A DNA stretch of 64,000 nucleotides from Actinoplanes philippinensis (lineage in GTDB: Bacteria > Actinomycetota > Actinomycetes > Mycobacteriales > Micromonosporaceae): assembly GCF_900113015.1 (NCBI RefSeq), contig NZ_FONV01000002.1:620001-684000 (forward strand). Reading direction: 5' to 3'. Each line of letters begins with the position of its first letter. Position 1 is the first letter of the stretch. Shown here one piece after another: positions 14,978-24,489 of the stretch. The notes under the pieces are model-generated. The model was not told where the DNA came from, ran no database searches, and saw nothing but the letters and a program-made list of their open reading frames with translations. The position numbers and the translations under genes are program-made.

Positions 14978-17932
14978 TCAGCTCTCCAGCACCCGCTCCA
15001 TCGCGGCCCGCGACCGCCGGGTCACGCGCAGGTACCGGTCCACGAACTCACCCGGGTCACCGCCGTCCAGCAGGAGCACCACGCCCGCCAGCTCGACCCC
15101 GTGCCGGGGCAGCTGGTCGGTCGGCCGGCCCCGGACCAGCGTGAGGGCGTTGCGCACCCGCGCGGCGAGCGTCCACCCGGCGGCCATCTCGGCCGCGTCC
15201 GCCTCGGCGATCAGCCCCGCCTCCGCCGCCGCGGCGAGCGCCTCCGTCGTACGGGTCTTGCACAGCTCCGGGACGGCGTGCGCGTGCCGCAGCTGGGTGA
15301 CCTGCACCGCCCACTCGACGTCGGCCAGACCGCCCCGGCCCAGCTTGGTGTGCGTGTTCGGGTCGGCCCCGCGGGGCAGCCGCTCGGTCTCCACCCGGGC
15401 CTTGATCCGCCGGATCTCGACCACCTGCTCACGGGTGAGCCCGCCGGCCGGATATCGGACGCCGTCGGCCAGCTCCTCGAACCGCCGGCCCAGATCGTCG
15501 TCGCCACACACGAACCGGGCCCGCAGCAGGGCCTGCGCCTCCCACACCTTCGACCAGCGCTCGTAATACTGCCGGTAGGCCTGCAGGCTGCGCACCAGCG
15601 GACCCTGCCGGCCCTCCGGTCGCAGGTCGGCGTCGACGCCGAGCGCCGGATCCGGGGCGGGCGCATTGAGCAGGCGGCGCATCTCCTCGGCGATCGCGTG
15701 CGCGGCCGCGCTGGCCTCACCCTCCGGGATGCCGGGCGGCGGCTCGTAGACGAAGAGCACGTCGGCGTCGGACGGATAGCTCATCTCGTAGCTGCCGAGC
15801 CGGCCCATCCCGATCACCGCGAACCGCAGGCCCTCCGGGGCGGGCTTGACGCGCCGGGCGATCCGCAACGCCGCGTTCAGCGTCGCGTCGGTCACGCCGG
15901 ACAGCGCCGTGCCCACGTCGTCGACATCGAGCGGCCGGTCCGGGGCCAGATCGCCGCCCTGGCTCAGGATGTCGGCGCAGGCCACCCGGAACAGCTCCCG
16001 GCGGCGCAGCGCCCGGACCGCGGCGATCGCCTTCACCGGGTCGGTGTGCCGGTCGCCGGCCGCGGCGAACCCGTCCCGCAGCGACTCCCGGGGCCGCGGT
16101 TGCAACTCGGCGTCCTCGGCCAGCAGGCGCAACGCCTCCGGGTCGCGGGTGAGCAGGTCGGTCGCGTACCGGGACAGGCTCAGCACCCGGGCCAGCCGGC
16201 GGGCCACCGGGCCGGCGTCACGCAGCAGCCTCAGATACCACGGCGTGCTGCCCAGCTTGTCCGACACCTGGCGGTAGTTGAGCAGGCCACGGTCCGGTTC
16301 CGGGGCGTCGGCGAAATCCTGCAGCAGCATCGGCAGCAGGGTCCGCTGGATCGCCGACGTACGGGTCACGCCACCGGTCAGCGCCTCCAGATGACGCAGC
16401 GCGCCGGCCGGGTCGGCGAACCCGAGGATCTCCAGCCGCTTACGGGCCGACTCCGGGGTCATCCGCAGCTCCTCGGCCGGCACCCGGGCGACCGCCTCCA
16501 GCAGCGGGCGGTAGAGCAGCTTGACGTGCAGGCGGCGGACGTTGGCGGCGTGGCCCACCCAGTCCGAGCGGAACGACTCGACGGCGTCCCGGCCGGGCAG
16601 GGCGGTGTAGCCGAGAGCCGCCGCGAGCCAGCGCAGCCCGTCCGGGTCGTCGGGGACGGTGTGCGTACGTTTGAGCTGTTGCAGTTGCAGCCGGTGCTCG
16701 ACGCCGCGCAGGAAACGGTAACCACGCAGCAGCGTCTCGCCGTCCTCGCGGCCGACGTAGCCGCCGGTGACCAAGGCGCGCAGCGCCGGGAGCGTCCCGC
16801 CGCGGCGCAGCGTCTCGTCGACCCGGCCGTGCACGAGCTGGAGCAGCTGCACCGCGAACTCGATGTCGCGCAGGCCGCCTGGACCGCGTTTGATCTCGCG
16901 GTCCAGCTCCCTCTTCGGCACGTTGTCGATGATCTTGCGGCGCATGTCCCGGACGTCGGCGACCGCCTCGGGCCGCTCGGCGGCGTGCCAGACCAGCGGG
17001 GCCAGATCGGCGATCCACTCCTGCGCCAGCGCCAGGTCGCCGGCCGCCGGACGGGCCTTGAGCAGCGCCTGGAACTCCCACGTCCGCGCCCACCGGCGGT
17101 AGTAGGCCTGGTGGCTGGCGAGCGTGCGGACCAGCGGGCCCCGGCTGCCCTCCGGCCGCAACGCGGCGTCCACCGGCCAGGCCACCTGGCCGCAGATCTC
17201 GATCAGCCGCGCCGCGACGGTGGTGCCGGCCTGCAGGTCCTCGTCGCCGGCGGCCACGAAGATCACGTCGACGTCGGAGACGTAGTTGAGCTCGTTGCCG
17301 CCGCACTTGCCCATCGCGACGACCGCGAGGCGCGGCTCCGGGGTCGCCGCCGGCAGGCCGGCGACGGCGATCGCGTAGGCGGCGGCCAGGGTCTCGTCGG
17401 CCAGCCGGGACAGGGCCTCCATCGTCGGTTCCAGACCGCGGCCCGCCGTCAGGTCGGCGGCGGCGATGCGCAGGAGCGAGATGCGGTACGCCGTCCGCAG
17501 CGCCGGCACCGTCAGCTGATCGAAATCGGCCAGCCCGCCGTCAGCCTCCGGGGGCAGGCCGCTCCTCCCGGTCGCCAGCGTCCGCCAGTGCTCCGGATGG
17601 GCCACCAGGTGGTCGCCGAGCGCCGACGACGCCCCCAGCACCGCGATCAGGCGTCGTCGCAGCCCTTGGTCGGCGGCGAGCGCGCCGATCAGCTCCTCCC
17701 CCGCTTTCGCCCCGCCCCGGTCCGCGGCCTCGACGATCCGGTGCAGCTGGCGCAGCGCCAGATTGGGGTCGGCCGCCCTGGAGAGCGCCTCCAGCAGCCC
17801 GGCCGCCCGCTCGTCGACCGGGGCCTGCGCCTCGGTGTCCCACAGCCGCAGACCGCCCGGCCCGAGCAGGTCGGTCGCCCGGGCGCCGTTGTCGGCGAAC
17901 CCGTACCGGGCGAGGCGGGCAGGTCTGGTCAT
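14978..17932 (-). CDS. glnE: bifunctional glutamine-synthetase adenylyltransferase/deadenylase
   Basis: 984 aa from ATG 17932; this ATG overlaps the stop of the upstream gene (TGATG). Two nucleotidyltransferase domains are plain: the N-terminal deadenylylase with GKCGGNELNYVSDVDVIFVA and VDAALRPEGSRGPLVR, and the C-terminal adenylylase with GRLGSYEMSYPSDADVLFVY and DADLRPEGRQGPLVR. Each carries the G-S/G-x-E ... D-x-D metal site. A central PII-responsive helical region lies between them. GlnE modifies a Tyr of glutamine synthetase I according to nitrogen status. The actinobacterial linkage to glnA2 is kept, although several unrelated genes lie between them here. Confidence 0.95.
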   Translation of the reverse strand: MTRPARLARYGFADNGARATDLLGPGGLRLWDTEAQAPVDERAAGLLEALSRAADPNLALRQLHRIVEAADRGGAKAGEELIGALAADQGLRRRLIAVLGASSALGDHLVAHPEHWRTLATGRSGLPPEADGGLADFDQLTVPALRTAYRISLLRIAAADLTAGRGLEPTMEALSRLADETLAAAYAIAVAGLPAATPEPRLAVVAMGKCGGNELNYVSDVDVIFVAAGDEDLQAGTTVAARLIEICGQVAWPVDAALRPEGSRGPLVRTLASHQAYYRRWARTWEFQALLKARPAAGDLALAQEWIADLAPLVWHAAERPEAVADVRDMRRKIIDNVPKRELDREIKRGPGGLRDIEFAVQLLQLVHGRVDETLRRGGTLPALRALVTGGYVGREDGETLLRGYRFLRGVEHRLQLQQLKRTHTVPDDPDGLRWLAAALGYTALPGRDAVESFRSDWVGHAANVRRLHVKLLYRPLLEAVARVPAEELRMTPESARKRLEILGFADPAGALRHLEALTGGVTRTSAIQRTLLPMLLQDFADAPEPDRGLLNYRQVSDKLGSTPWYLRLLRDAGPVARRLARVLSLSRYATDLLTRDPEALRLLAEDAELQPRPRESLRDGFAAAGDRHTDPVKAIAAVRALRRRELFRVACADILSQGGDLAPDRPLDVDDVGTALSGVTDATLNAALRIARRVKPAPEGLRFAVIGMGRLGSYEMSYPSDADVLFVYEPPPGIPEGEASAAAHAIAEEMRRLLNAPAPDPALGVDADLRPEGRQGPLVRSLQAYRQYYERWSKVWEAQALLRARFVCGDDDLGRRFEELADGVRYPAGGLTREQVVEIRRIKARVETERLPRGADPNTHTKLGRGGLADVEWAVQVTQLRHAHAVPELCKTRTTEALAAAAEAGLIAEADAAEMAAGWTLAARVRNALTLVRGRPTDQLPRHGVELAGVVLLLDGGDPGEFVDRYLRVTRRSRAAMERVLES

Positions 17933-18717
17933 CACTGCCCCAGCAGTGGCAGGGTCCGGCCGGTCCCGGGGTTCGGTATGTCGGCGTCGGCGAGTGTGCC
18001 CTGGGCCAGCGCGGCGAACCGGACGGCGAACGGCTGCCACACCTCCTCCACGTCGGCGAGCGCCGCGCCGGCGGCGGCCACCACGGCGTCGGCGTCGTAG
18101 CCCAGCTCGGCCAGGCCGTCACCGTCCGACCGCGCCCAGTCGGCGATCATCTCGGCGTCGCACTCGATGTGGAACTGCAGGCCCCACGCGCGGTCACCGA
18201 TCCGGAAGGCCTGGTGCGGGTAGCGGCTGGAGGCGGCCAGCAGGACCGCGCCGGCCGGCAGCTCGGTGATCTCGTCGCGGTGCCACTGGAGCACGTCGGG
18301 CAGCAGCGGCACCCACTTGAACAGCGGGTCGTCGTCGGCGGCGTCACGCTTGGCGACCAGGCCGGGGCCGATCTCCGGCCCGGCGGTGCTGCGCGCGACT
18401 GCGCCGCCGTGCGCCCGGGCCAGCAACTGCCCGCCCAGGCAGACGCCGAGGGTCGGCACCCGGAAGCGGACCGCCTTGCGCAGCAGCCCCTCCAGCGCCG
18501 GGAACCAGGGGGCGCCGGGCACACCCGCGGCGTCCGGGAACGCGCTCTGATCACCGCCCAGCACGATCAGCGCCAGATAGCCGTCCAGGCTGTCCGGCAG
18601 CTCGTCACCGGCGTGCGGCCGCAGCACGGTCAGCTCCAGCCCACCCTCGGCCAGCCAGTCCCCGAGCCGGCGGAGGTCGTCGCTCGGGTCGTTCTCGATC
18701 ACTAGTGCGGTGCCCAC
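17932..18717 (-). CDS. class I glutamine amidotransferase-like protein
   Basis: 261 aa, GTG start at 18717. Class-I GATase fold with the nucleophile elbow GVCLGGQLLA (Cys ~97), oxyanion strand YLALIVLGGDQS, and C-terminal FHIECDAE with the His-x-Glu of the triad. Stand-alone proteins of this type are often annotated GMP synthase-like; the acceptor enzyme is unknown. It overlaps glnE by one base, so the two are translationally coupled, which suggests a link with glutamine metabolism. Divergent from the oxidoreductase gene, with 34 bases between starts. Confidence 0.82.
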   Translation of the reverse strand: MGTALVIENDPSDDLRRLGDWLAEGGLELTVLRPHAGDELPDSLDGYLALIVLGGDQSAFPDAAGVPGAPWFPALEGLLRKAVRFRVPTLGVCLGGQLLARAHGGAVARSTAGPEIGPGLVAKRDAADDDPLFKWVPLLPDVLQWHRDEITELPAGAVLLAASSRYPHQAFRIGDRAWGLQFHIECDAEMIADWARSDGDGLAELGYDADAVVAAAGAALADVEEVWQPFAVRFAALAQGTLADADIPNPGTGRTLPLLGQ

Positions 18718-18751
18718 ACGACGAGGCTAACGCCTGCTGATTCAATGGGGC

Positions 18752-19672
18752 ATGCTCGCCGCCGTCATCACCGCCTTCGGCGGCCCCGACGTCTTCGCGC
18801 TGACCGAGCTCCCGGCGCCCGCCGGCGAGGTGGTCGACGTGACGCTGGCGGGAGTCAACTTCGCGGACGTCCACCGCCGCCGCGGTGAGTACGAGAAGCC
18901 GTCCCTGCCCGCCGTGCTCGGCGCCGACGTGGTGGGCCGCCTGCGGTCCGGCCGCCGGGTCGCCGCGCTGCTGCGCGCCGGCGGCGGTTACGCGCAGGTC
19001 GCCCCGGCGCAGCACGTGGTCGACGTGCCCGGCGAGGTGAGCGACGAGCAGGCGCTCGCCGTGCTGGAGCAGGGGCTGACCGCCTGGCACAGCCTGCACA
19101 CCCTGGGCCGGGTCGGCGCCGACGACGTCGTGGTCGTCACCGCGGCCGCCGGCGGGGTCGGCCATCTGGCCGTGCAGCTGGCCCGGGCGGCCGGGGCGCG
19201 GGTGATCGCGCTGGCCTCGTCACCGGCGAAACGCGCGTTCCTCACCGAGCTCGGGGCGCACGTCACCGTCGACTCCCACCACCCGGACCTGGGCGCGGCG
19301 CTCGGCGAGGCGCCGACGCTGGTGCTCGACAGTGTGGGCGGGCGGACGTTCGAGCAGCTGCACGGGGCGCTGGCGCCGTTCGGGCGGATCGTGGCGTACG
19401 GCGGGGCGAGCGACGTGGCCAACACGGTGGCGGTGGATGATCTGATGACCGCGTCGACCGGGGTGCTCGGCTTCTGGCTGCAGCGGGTCCTGGACGACGA
19501 GGAACTCTACCGATCCAGCGCGGCCCGCCTGTTCCACCTGGCCGGGCGGGGCCTGCTGACCGCCCGGATCGGCGGGCGGTATCCGCTGTCCGCGGTCGGC
19601 CGGGCGCACGCCGACCTGGAGAGCCGCACCACGTCGGGCAAGCTCGTGATCGACGTGCACCGCCTCACCTAG
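18752..19672 (+). CDS. quinone oxidoreductase-like MDR protein (zinc-free)
   Basis: 306 aa; ATG 18752 preceded by ATGGGG. Medium-chain dehydrogenase/reductase: GroES-like N-terminal domain with GVNFADVHRRRGEY, Rossmann domain with TAAAGGVGHLAVQLA (~130-145), and YGGASD. The zinc ligands of alcohol dehydrogenases are absent, as in NADPH:quinone oxidoreductases. The N-terminal domain is somewhat short (PAVLGADVVGRL follows closely). Its stop overlaps the convergent GNAT gene by four bases. Confidence 0.85.
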   Translation: MLAAVITAFGGPDVFALTELPAPAGEVVDVTLAGVNFADVHRRRGEYEKPSLPAVLGADVVGRLRSGRRVAALLRAGGGYAQVAPAQHVVDVPGEVSDEQALAVLEQGLTAWHSLHTLGRVGADDVVVVTAAAGGVGHLAVQLARAAGARVIALASSPAKRAFLTELGAHVTVDSHHPDLGAALGEAPTLVLDSVGGRTFEQLHGALAPFGRIVAYGGASDVANTVAVDDLMTASTGVLGFWLQRVLDDEELYRSSAARLFHLAGRGLLTARIGGRYPLSAVGRAHADLESRTTSGKLVIDVHRLT

Positions 19673-20112
19673 ACCTGCGGCGCCCACCTCGCGACGACCT
19701 CGTCGTCCTCGGTCTCGCCGGTCTCCACGAAGCCCAGCGAGAGGTAGAGACCGCGGGCCGCGGTGTTGGCCGGCTGGTAGCTGAGCGCCACGTTCGGCGT
19801 ACCCGGCTCGGCGATCAACCGCTCCCGCAGCCGCCGGACCACCTCCCGGCCGACGCCCTGCCGCTGATGTCTTGCATCCACCACGAGACCGCCGATCCAG
19901 CGGCTCCCGTCGTCGTCGACGCCCCAGATCACGAACCCCACCACCGTGCCGTCCCGGACCACCGCGAACGGGTTCCAGGTGTCGCCGTAGTGGCACATGC
20001 AGAGGTAGTAGGCGACGTCGGCGACGAACCGCCGCTGATCCGGATGGACGGTGAGCGCGGCACAGTCGCGCCAGTTGGCGGCGGTGACCGGTTCCAGGCT
20101 GATGTCTCCCAT
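19669..20112 (-). CDS. GNAT-family N-acetyltransferase
   Basis: 147 aa from ATG 20112 (MGDISLEPVTAANWRDC). Motif A for acetyl-CoA is VVDARHQRQGVGREVVRRL (Q-x-x-G-x-G); motif B is SYQPANTAARGLYLSLGFVETG. Family resemblance is to spermidine/diamine acetyltransferase-like (PaiA/SpeG) proteins, but the substrate cannot be assigned. Convergent with the oxidoreductase and divergent from the VOC protein. Confidence 0.82.
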   Translation of the reverse strand: MGDISLEPVTAANWRDCAALTVHPDQRRFVADVAYYLCMCHYGDTWNPFAVVRDGTVVGFVIWGVDDDGSRWIGGLVVDARHQRQGVGREVVRRLRERLIAEPGTPNVALSYQPANTAARGLYLSLGFVETGETEDDEVVARWAPQV

Positions 20113-20205
20113 CCGGGTGATCCTGTCAAAGCCCGGAAACACCGACAGGACGGTGTCGGCCGTGGGCTCCAGAGTGAAGGGGTCCCACGACCAAGGAGAG
20201 AGATC

Positions 20206-20565
20206 ATGTCCGCAGTGAACGGCATCGCCTGGTTCCAGATCGGCACCGACCGGCCGGAGGAGGCCGAGCGCTTCTACGGCGGCCTCTTCGGCTGGACCTT
20301 CGACGCCACAGTGCCCGGTTACCGCATCATCAGCACCCCGGCCGAGGGCGGCATCCAGGGCGGGCTCGCGGACACCGGCGGGCAGGGGCCGAACCACGCC
20401 GTCTTCTCGGTGCAGGTCGACGACACCGACGCCGTCTGCCGGGCGGCCGAGGCGGCGGGCGGCAAGGTGCTGGTGCGGCGCACGTCGGCGGCCGGGATCG
20501 AGATCGCCCACCTGCTCGACCCGGCGGGCAACCAGTTCCAGGTCTTCACGCCCCCGGCCGGCTGA
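20206..20565 (+). CDS. VOC (glyoxalase/bleomycin-resistance fold) protein
   Basis: 119 aa from ATG 20206 with AAGGAGAGAG upstream. Two beta-alpha-beta-beta-beta modules: N-terminal IAWFQIGTDRPEEAERFYGGLFGW and C-terminal AVFSVQVDDTDAVCRAAEAAGGKVL ... LLDPAGNQFQVF. The canonical metal ligands (His/Glu) are largely missing (Gln in FQIG, Gln in FQVF), so a metal-free binding role is possible. Convergent with the WYL regulator, six bases apart. Confidence 0.8.
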   Translation: MSAVNGIAWFQIGTDRPEEAERFYGGLFGWTFDATVPGYRIISTPAEGGIQGGLADTGGQGPNHAVFSVQVDDTDAVCRAAEAAGGKVLVRRTSAAGIEIAHLLDPAGNQFQVFTPPAG

Positions 20566-20571
20566 CCGGGC

Positions 20572-21264
20572 TCAGATCAGGCTCAGCGGGCGCAGCCGGT
20601 GCGGGATGTCCACACCGGCCTCGCTGAGCGACCGCGGCGGCGCCGTCTCCCGGGTCGGCGTCACCGAACTGATCCGGTCGGACCGGAAGATCCGCACCGA
20701 CCCCCGCAGCCGGCACCAGGCGATCAGATACCACCGCTCGCCGACCCCGACATAACCCAGCGGCTCGATGTCGCGCAGGGTCACGGCGCCGAACCGGTCG
20801 GCATAGCCGATCCGCAGCACGCAGCCCACCGGCAGCGGGCCGCCGGCCAGCCGTGGCAGCGTCATCGGCGTCGCGTCACCGGCCAGCTGGATGCGCCCAG
20901 CCAGGTCGTGCGCGGCGGCCACGTCCTCCGGGCGCATCGCGGCCAGCACCTTGCGCAGCGCGCTCGCCGCGGGCTGCCGGAACGGGCTGCCGGCCATGCC
21001 GCGCAGGGCGAGCGCCATGGCGACCGCCTCCTCCGGCGTCAGGTTGACCGGCGGCAGGGTGTGCGCGCGGTCCAGGCAGTAGCCGCCGGCGCGGCCGGGC
21101 TCGGCCCAGATCGGGGTGCCGGACTGCTGCAGCGCCGCGATGTCCCGCTCGACCGTGCGGACGCTCACCTCGAAGCGCCCCGCCAGCCAGCGGGCGCTGC
21201 GTGGCCGCGGGGCGACCGCCCGCAGCTCCTCGACGAGCGCATACAGCCGATCGGTTCGATTCAC
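20572..21264 (-). CDS. YafY-type regulator: HTH plus WYL domain
   Basis: 230 aa. N-terminal DeoR/HTH_11 helix-turn-helix: SARWLAGRFEVSVRTVERDIAALQQSG (~23-50), a wing with EPGRAGGYCL, then a WYL domain (~135-215) with GVGERWYLIAWCRLRGSVRIFRSDRI. WYL domains sense nucleic acid or other ligands. The protein probably regulates itself or the divergent ltrA-like gene; 56 bases separate the starts and include an AGCGCGCT palindrome. Confidence 0.85.
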   Translation of the reverse strand: MNRTDRLYALVEELRAVAPRPRSARWLAGRFEVSVRTVERDIAALQQSGTPIWAEPGRAGGYCLDRAHTLPPVNLTPEEAVAMALALRGMAGSPFRQPAASALRKVLAAMRPEDVAAAHDLAGRIQLAGDATPMTLPRLAGGPLPVGCVLRIGYADRFGAVTLRDIEPLGYVGVGERWYLIAWCRLRGSVRIFRSDRISSVTPTRETAPPRSLSEAGVDIPHRLRPLSLI

Positions 21265-21320
21265 CCCACGACCATAAAGCGGGGGTACGACATTTAGCGC
21301 GCTGTCCTAAGCTGCGCGCC

Positions 21321-22469
21321 ATGACGCAGCAGCAGTCCACGGAGATCCGCGTCTCCACTCTGGAGCTCTTCTTCGACCTCGTCTTCGTCTTCACCGTCAC
21401 CCAGCTCGCCGACGCCCTCGCCCACGACCTGTCCCCGGCCGGCCTGCTCGACGTGGTGCTGATCCTGTTCGCGATCTTCTGGATGTACTCGGGGTACGCC
21501 TGGCTCACCAACGCGGTGGCCCCGACCACGACCACCCGGCGGACGCTGCTGCTCGCCGGGATGGCCGGCTTCCTGGTGACGGCGCTGGCCGTGCCGGAGG
21601 CGTTCGGGTCGTACGGCTGGATCTTCGGCGCCGGCTACGTCGTGGTGAACGTGGTCCATCTGGTGCTCTTCCGGCAGGCGGGGCCGGCCGCCCGCCGGAT
21701 GATGCGCACGCTCGGCCCGCTCAACCTGCTGGCCGCCGCCCTGGTGCTGACCGGCGGTTTCCTGCCCGAGCCGTGGCGGCACCTGTGCTGGGCCGCGGCG
21801 CCGCTGGTGCAGATCGTCGCCGGTTACGTGCACCCGGCCGAGATGCACTCGATCACCGCGGGCCACTTCGTCGAGCGGCACAGCCTCGTCATGATCATCG
21901 CGATCGGCGAGTCGATCATCGCGATCGGCCTGGGCTTCCGGGACGTGCGCCTGGACGGCGGGGCGGTGCTGGTCGCCATTCTCGCCCTGTGCATCGCCTA
22001 CTACCTGTGGTGGTACTACTTCGCCGGCGACGACAAGCGGGCCGAGCACGTGCTGGCCGCGGCGGCCGAGCCGGCGCGGCGGGCACGGCTAGCGCTGAAC
22101 GCCTGGTATTACGCGCATCTGCCGATGCTGCTCGGCATCGTGGTCGCGGCGGTCGGCATCAAGAAGACGGTCGGACACGCCTTCGAGCCGCTGCACTGGG
22201 GGCCGGCGATCGCGCTCTCCGGCGGTGTGGCGCTCTACCTGCTGGGCCACGCTGCCTTCCTCCGGCTGCTCGGGATCCCGGGCGTGGCGTACCGGCTGGG
22301 CGCGGCCGTGCTGGTGCTCGCGGCCGTGCCGCTGGGGCATCTGGTCGCGGTGGCGCAGCTCGCCGTGGTGCCGCTGATCCTGGCGGGCGGGGCGATCGCC
22401 GAGGATCTGCCCCGCATCCGTCGTCTCGGCCCGGCCGCCGCGATCGGCGACTTCGGCCGCGGCGAGTGA
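21321..22469 (+). CDS. low-temperature-requirement A (LtrA) family membrane protein
   Basis: 382 aa from ATG 21321. It begins with the family hallmark STLELFFDLVFVFTVTQLA, followed by about ten membrane helices; a conserved central motif is FVERHSLVMIIAIGESIIAIGLG. LtrA was named from Listeria growth at low temperature, and the biochemical function is unknown. No ribosome site is evident, so it may be leaderless. Divergent from the WYL regulator. Confidence 0.87.
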   Translation: MTQQQSTEIRVSTLELFFDLVFVFTVTQLADALAHDLSPAGLLDVVLILFAIFWMYSGYAWLTNAVAPTTTTRRTLLLAGMAGFLVTALAVPEAFGSYGWIFGAGYVVVNVVHLVLFRQAGPAARRMMRTLGPLNLLAAALVLTGGFLPEPWRHLCWAAAPLVQIVAGYVHPAEMHSITAGHFVERHSLVMIIAIGESIIAIGLGFRDVRLDGGAVLVAILALCIAYYLWWYYFAGDDKRAEHVLAAAAEPARRARLALNAWYYAHLPMLLGIVVAAVGIKKTVGHAFEPLHWGPAIALSGGVALYLLGHAAFLRLLGIPGVAYRLGAAVLVLAAVPLGHLVAVAQLAVVPLILAGGAIAEDLPRIRRLGPAAAIGDFGRGE

Positions 22470-22485
22470 GAGTGATCAGAAACCG

Positions 22486-22911
22486 TCAGGCGATGCAGGC
22501 GCAGACGATCAGGGCCGCGCCGAAGTGTGAGGCGGCGCTGACCAGGGCGCCGGGGTGCCGGTCCTGGGTGCAGATGACCTCGCCCAGCTTGCCCGGGGTC
22601 AGCCAGTCCAGCACCAGGAAGGCCAGGCCCATGATGCCGATGCCGATCACGCCGAACAGCGCGGTGGACGCCAGCCCCTGACCGAACGACTCGTAGGTGG
22701 TGAAGATCGAGGTGAAGACGATGGCGGCGATGCCCAGCTGGTTCGACGCCAGCAGCAGCGCCGCGTTCGGGTTGCGCTCCACCCAGATCAGATCGCGCAG
22801 CTTGCCCGGAGTGAGCACGTCGATCAGAACGAAGCCGACAGCCATCAACAGGATGCCGACGCCGCCGAACACTATGCTGCGCCCGGCGCCCTCAAGCAGA
22901 TCTTCGAGCAC
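22486..22911 (-). CDS. DUF350 family membrane protein with internal duplication
   Basis: 141 aa; GTG 22911 with GGAGAAG upstream. Four membrane helices in two repeats, each with LTPGKL: DVLTPGKLRDLIWVERNPNA and DWLTPGKLGEVICTQDRHPGA, both followed by a conserved (L/V)xAxxxxGxAxIV helix. DUF350 function is not established; the family often neighbours envelope or stress genes. Convergent with the LtrA gene, 16 bases apart. Confidence 0.82.
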   Translation of the reverse strand: MLEDLLEGAGRSIVFGGVGILLMAVGFVLIDVLTPGKLRDLIWVERNPNAALLLASNQLGIAAIVFTSIFTTYESFGQGLASTALFGVIGIGIMGLAFLVLDWLTPGKLGEVICTQDRHPGALVSAASHFGAALIVCACIA

Positions 22912-23076
22912 GACTTCTCCCTAGTCAGATGTGGTTCGCACAAGACCGTATCGGAGCGGATCTACCGAGTCGATCGGACGGCTGACGCCGCGGTGACGTT
23001 TTTTCATCAGAGGGCGCTGTACCAGGGGAGCCCGCATGCGGTGTGCGGGGCCGACGTGAGGCGCGGAGGTCGTTGG

Positions 23077-23712
23077 ATGGTGGCACCGGAGGGCCTCGAC
23101 GACGTGGTCCGGGCGGCCCAGCAGGGCGACGAGGCGGCGTTCCGCCTGCTCTACCGCACCCAGCAGCCGGCCCTGCTGCGCTACCTGCGGGTGCTGGTCG
23201 CCGAGGACGCCGAGGACGTCGCCTCCGAGGCCTGGTTGCAGATCGCCCGTGACCTGCGGAGCTTCTCCGGCGACTGGGACGGCTTCCGCGGCTGGACCGC
23301 CACGATCGCCCGGCACCGGGCCATGGACCTGCTGCGCGCCCAGCGGCGCCGCCCGCAGTCGAGCGCCCCGGTCGACCATCTGACCGAGCTGAGCGCCGCC
23401 GACGACACCGCCGACCGGGCCATGGAGCTGGTCACCACCGACGCCGCGCTCGCGCTGATCGCGTCGCTGCCGCAGGAGCAGGCCGAGGCGGTGATGTTGC
23501 GGGTCGTGGTCGGGCTGGACGCCGCGACCACCGGCAAGATCCTGGGCCGGCGGGCCGGCGCGGTCCGTACCGCCGCCTATCGGGGTCTGCGACAACTCGC
23601 CGCCCGGTTCCCGCCGCCCGCCCCCCAGCGGCCTCCGGAACAACGCCGGACGGCCGCCTGGAACAACCCGGTGACGAATTCGGCGGCCGCGGCGCTGAAG
23701 GAGATGAGATGA
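23077..23712 (+). CDS. ECF-family RNA polymerase sigma factor
   Basis: 211 aa from ATG 23077 (GCGGAGG upstream); the longer open frame is antisense to the DUF350 gene. Region 2: LLRYLRVLVAEDAEDVASEAWLQIARDL then WTATIARHRAMDLLR. Region 4: LPQEQAEAVMLRVVVGLDAATTGKILG with RRAGAVRTAAYRGLRQLA as the recognition helix. A ~30-residue Pro/Arg tail follows. It overlaps the next gene by ATGA and so is coupled to the membrane protein, its likely regulator. Confidence 0.9.
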   Translation: MVAPEGLDDVVRAAQQGDEAAFRLLYRTQQPALLRYLRVLVAEDAEDVASEAWLQIARDLRSFSGDWDGFRGWTATIARHRAMDLLRAQRRRPQSSAPVDHLTELSAADDTADRAMELVTTDAALALIASLPQEQAEAVMLRVVVGLDAATTGKILGRRAGAVRTAAYRGLRQLAARFPPPAPQRPPEQRRTAAWNNPVTNSAAAALKEMR

Positions 23713-24485
23713 CCAGCCCGGAGGAGTGGAGCGAGATGGACCGGAGGACCGCGGACCGCCTGCTGCGCGGCGACCGGACCGGGCACCCGCTCGACCAGGT
23801 GCTGGCCGCGGCGACGGCGCCCGCGACCGCGCAGGAGCTGGCCGGGGAGGCCGACGTGATGGCGGCGTTCCGCACCGCCGGGCTCGCTCCCGCGCCGCGC
23901 CGGCGGTGCTCGCCGCTCCGCTCGGCGGTGGCCCGGCTGCTCACCCTCAAGGTCGTGGTGGTCGCCCTCGGCACCTCGGCGACGATCGGCGGCGTGGCCC
24001 TGGCCGCCAACACGGGCGCCCTGCCGGGGCCGCTCGCCGACGACTCGCCCATCGTCTCCACCCCGGCGAGCCGGGCGGCCTCGGCGACGCCGGAGCAGAC
24101 CACGCCGGCGGTGCCGCGGCCCGCCGCCACCCCCACCGTCCACCGGGACCGGGTGACCGAGCTCTGCCAGGAGTTCACCCTCCACGACCGGGACACCCGG
24201 ACCCGCGCCCTCAACGACGGCCGCTTCGGCGAGCTGGTGAAACGGGCCGGCGAGAGGGACCGCGAGCGGGTCGAGCAGTTCTGCGGCAGCGGCCCCCGCA
24301 ACAGCCCGAGCAGCAGCGCGTTCGGGAGCACGTTCAGCCCTCGCCCGGGCTATCCGACACAGCCCGGCGGCTACGGCGACGACAGGGACGACGAGCAGCG
24401 CCCGGACGACGGCGGCCAGTGGTCGCCGAGACCACGGCCGAGCGGCAGCGCAAGCCCGAGCACCAGCTCGAGGCCGCGCAGATGA
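23709..24485 (+). CDS. single-pass membrane protein coupled to the ECF sigma factor (putative anti-sigma)
   Basis: 258 aa; ATG overlaps the sigma-factor stop. Cytoplasmic N-terminal ~75 residues (MTSPEEWSEMDRRTADRLLRG), one membrane helix (~79-100, LTLKVVVVALGTSATIGGVALA), then an extracytoplasmic Pro/Ser/Thr-rich region with CQEFTLHDRDTRTRALNDGRF and a disordered Pro/Ser/Arg tail. No zinc-binding HxxxCxxC motif is present. Position and topology suggest an anti-sigma or signal-transducing partner; this is inference. Followed by four stacked hairpins. Confidence 0.7.
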   Translation: MTSPEEWSEMDRRTADRLLRGDRTGHPLDQVLAAATAPATAQELAGEADVMAAFRTAGLAPAPRRRCSPLRSAVARLLTLKVVVVALGTSATIGGVALAANTGALPGPLADDSPIVSTPASRAASATPEQTTPAVPRPAATPTVHRDRVTELCQEFTLHDRDTRTRALNDGRFGELVKRAGERDRERVEQFCGSGPRNSPSSSAFGSTFSPRPGYPTQPGGYGDDRDDEQRPDDGGQWSPRPRPSGSASPSTSSRPRR

Positions 24486-24489
24486 AGCC

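Noticed and set aside
15101..18100. 999-aa plus-strand open frame
   Set aside because: Antisense to glnE, which has both catalytic motifs; the opposite frame has Arg/Gln/Pro bias typical of shadows.
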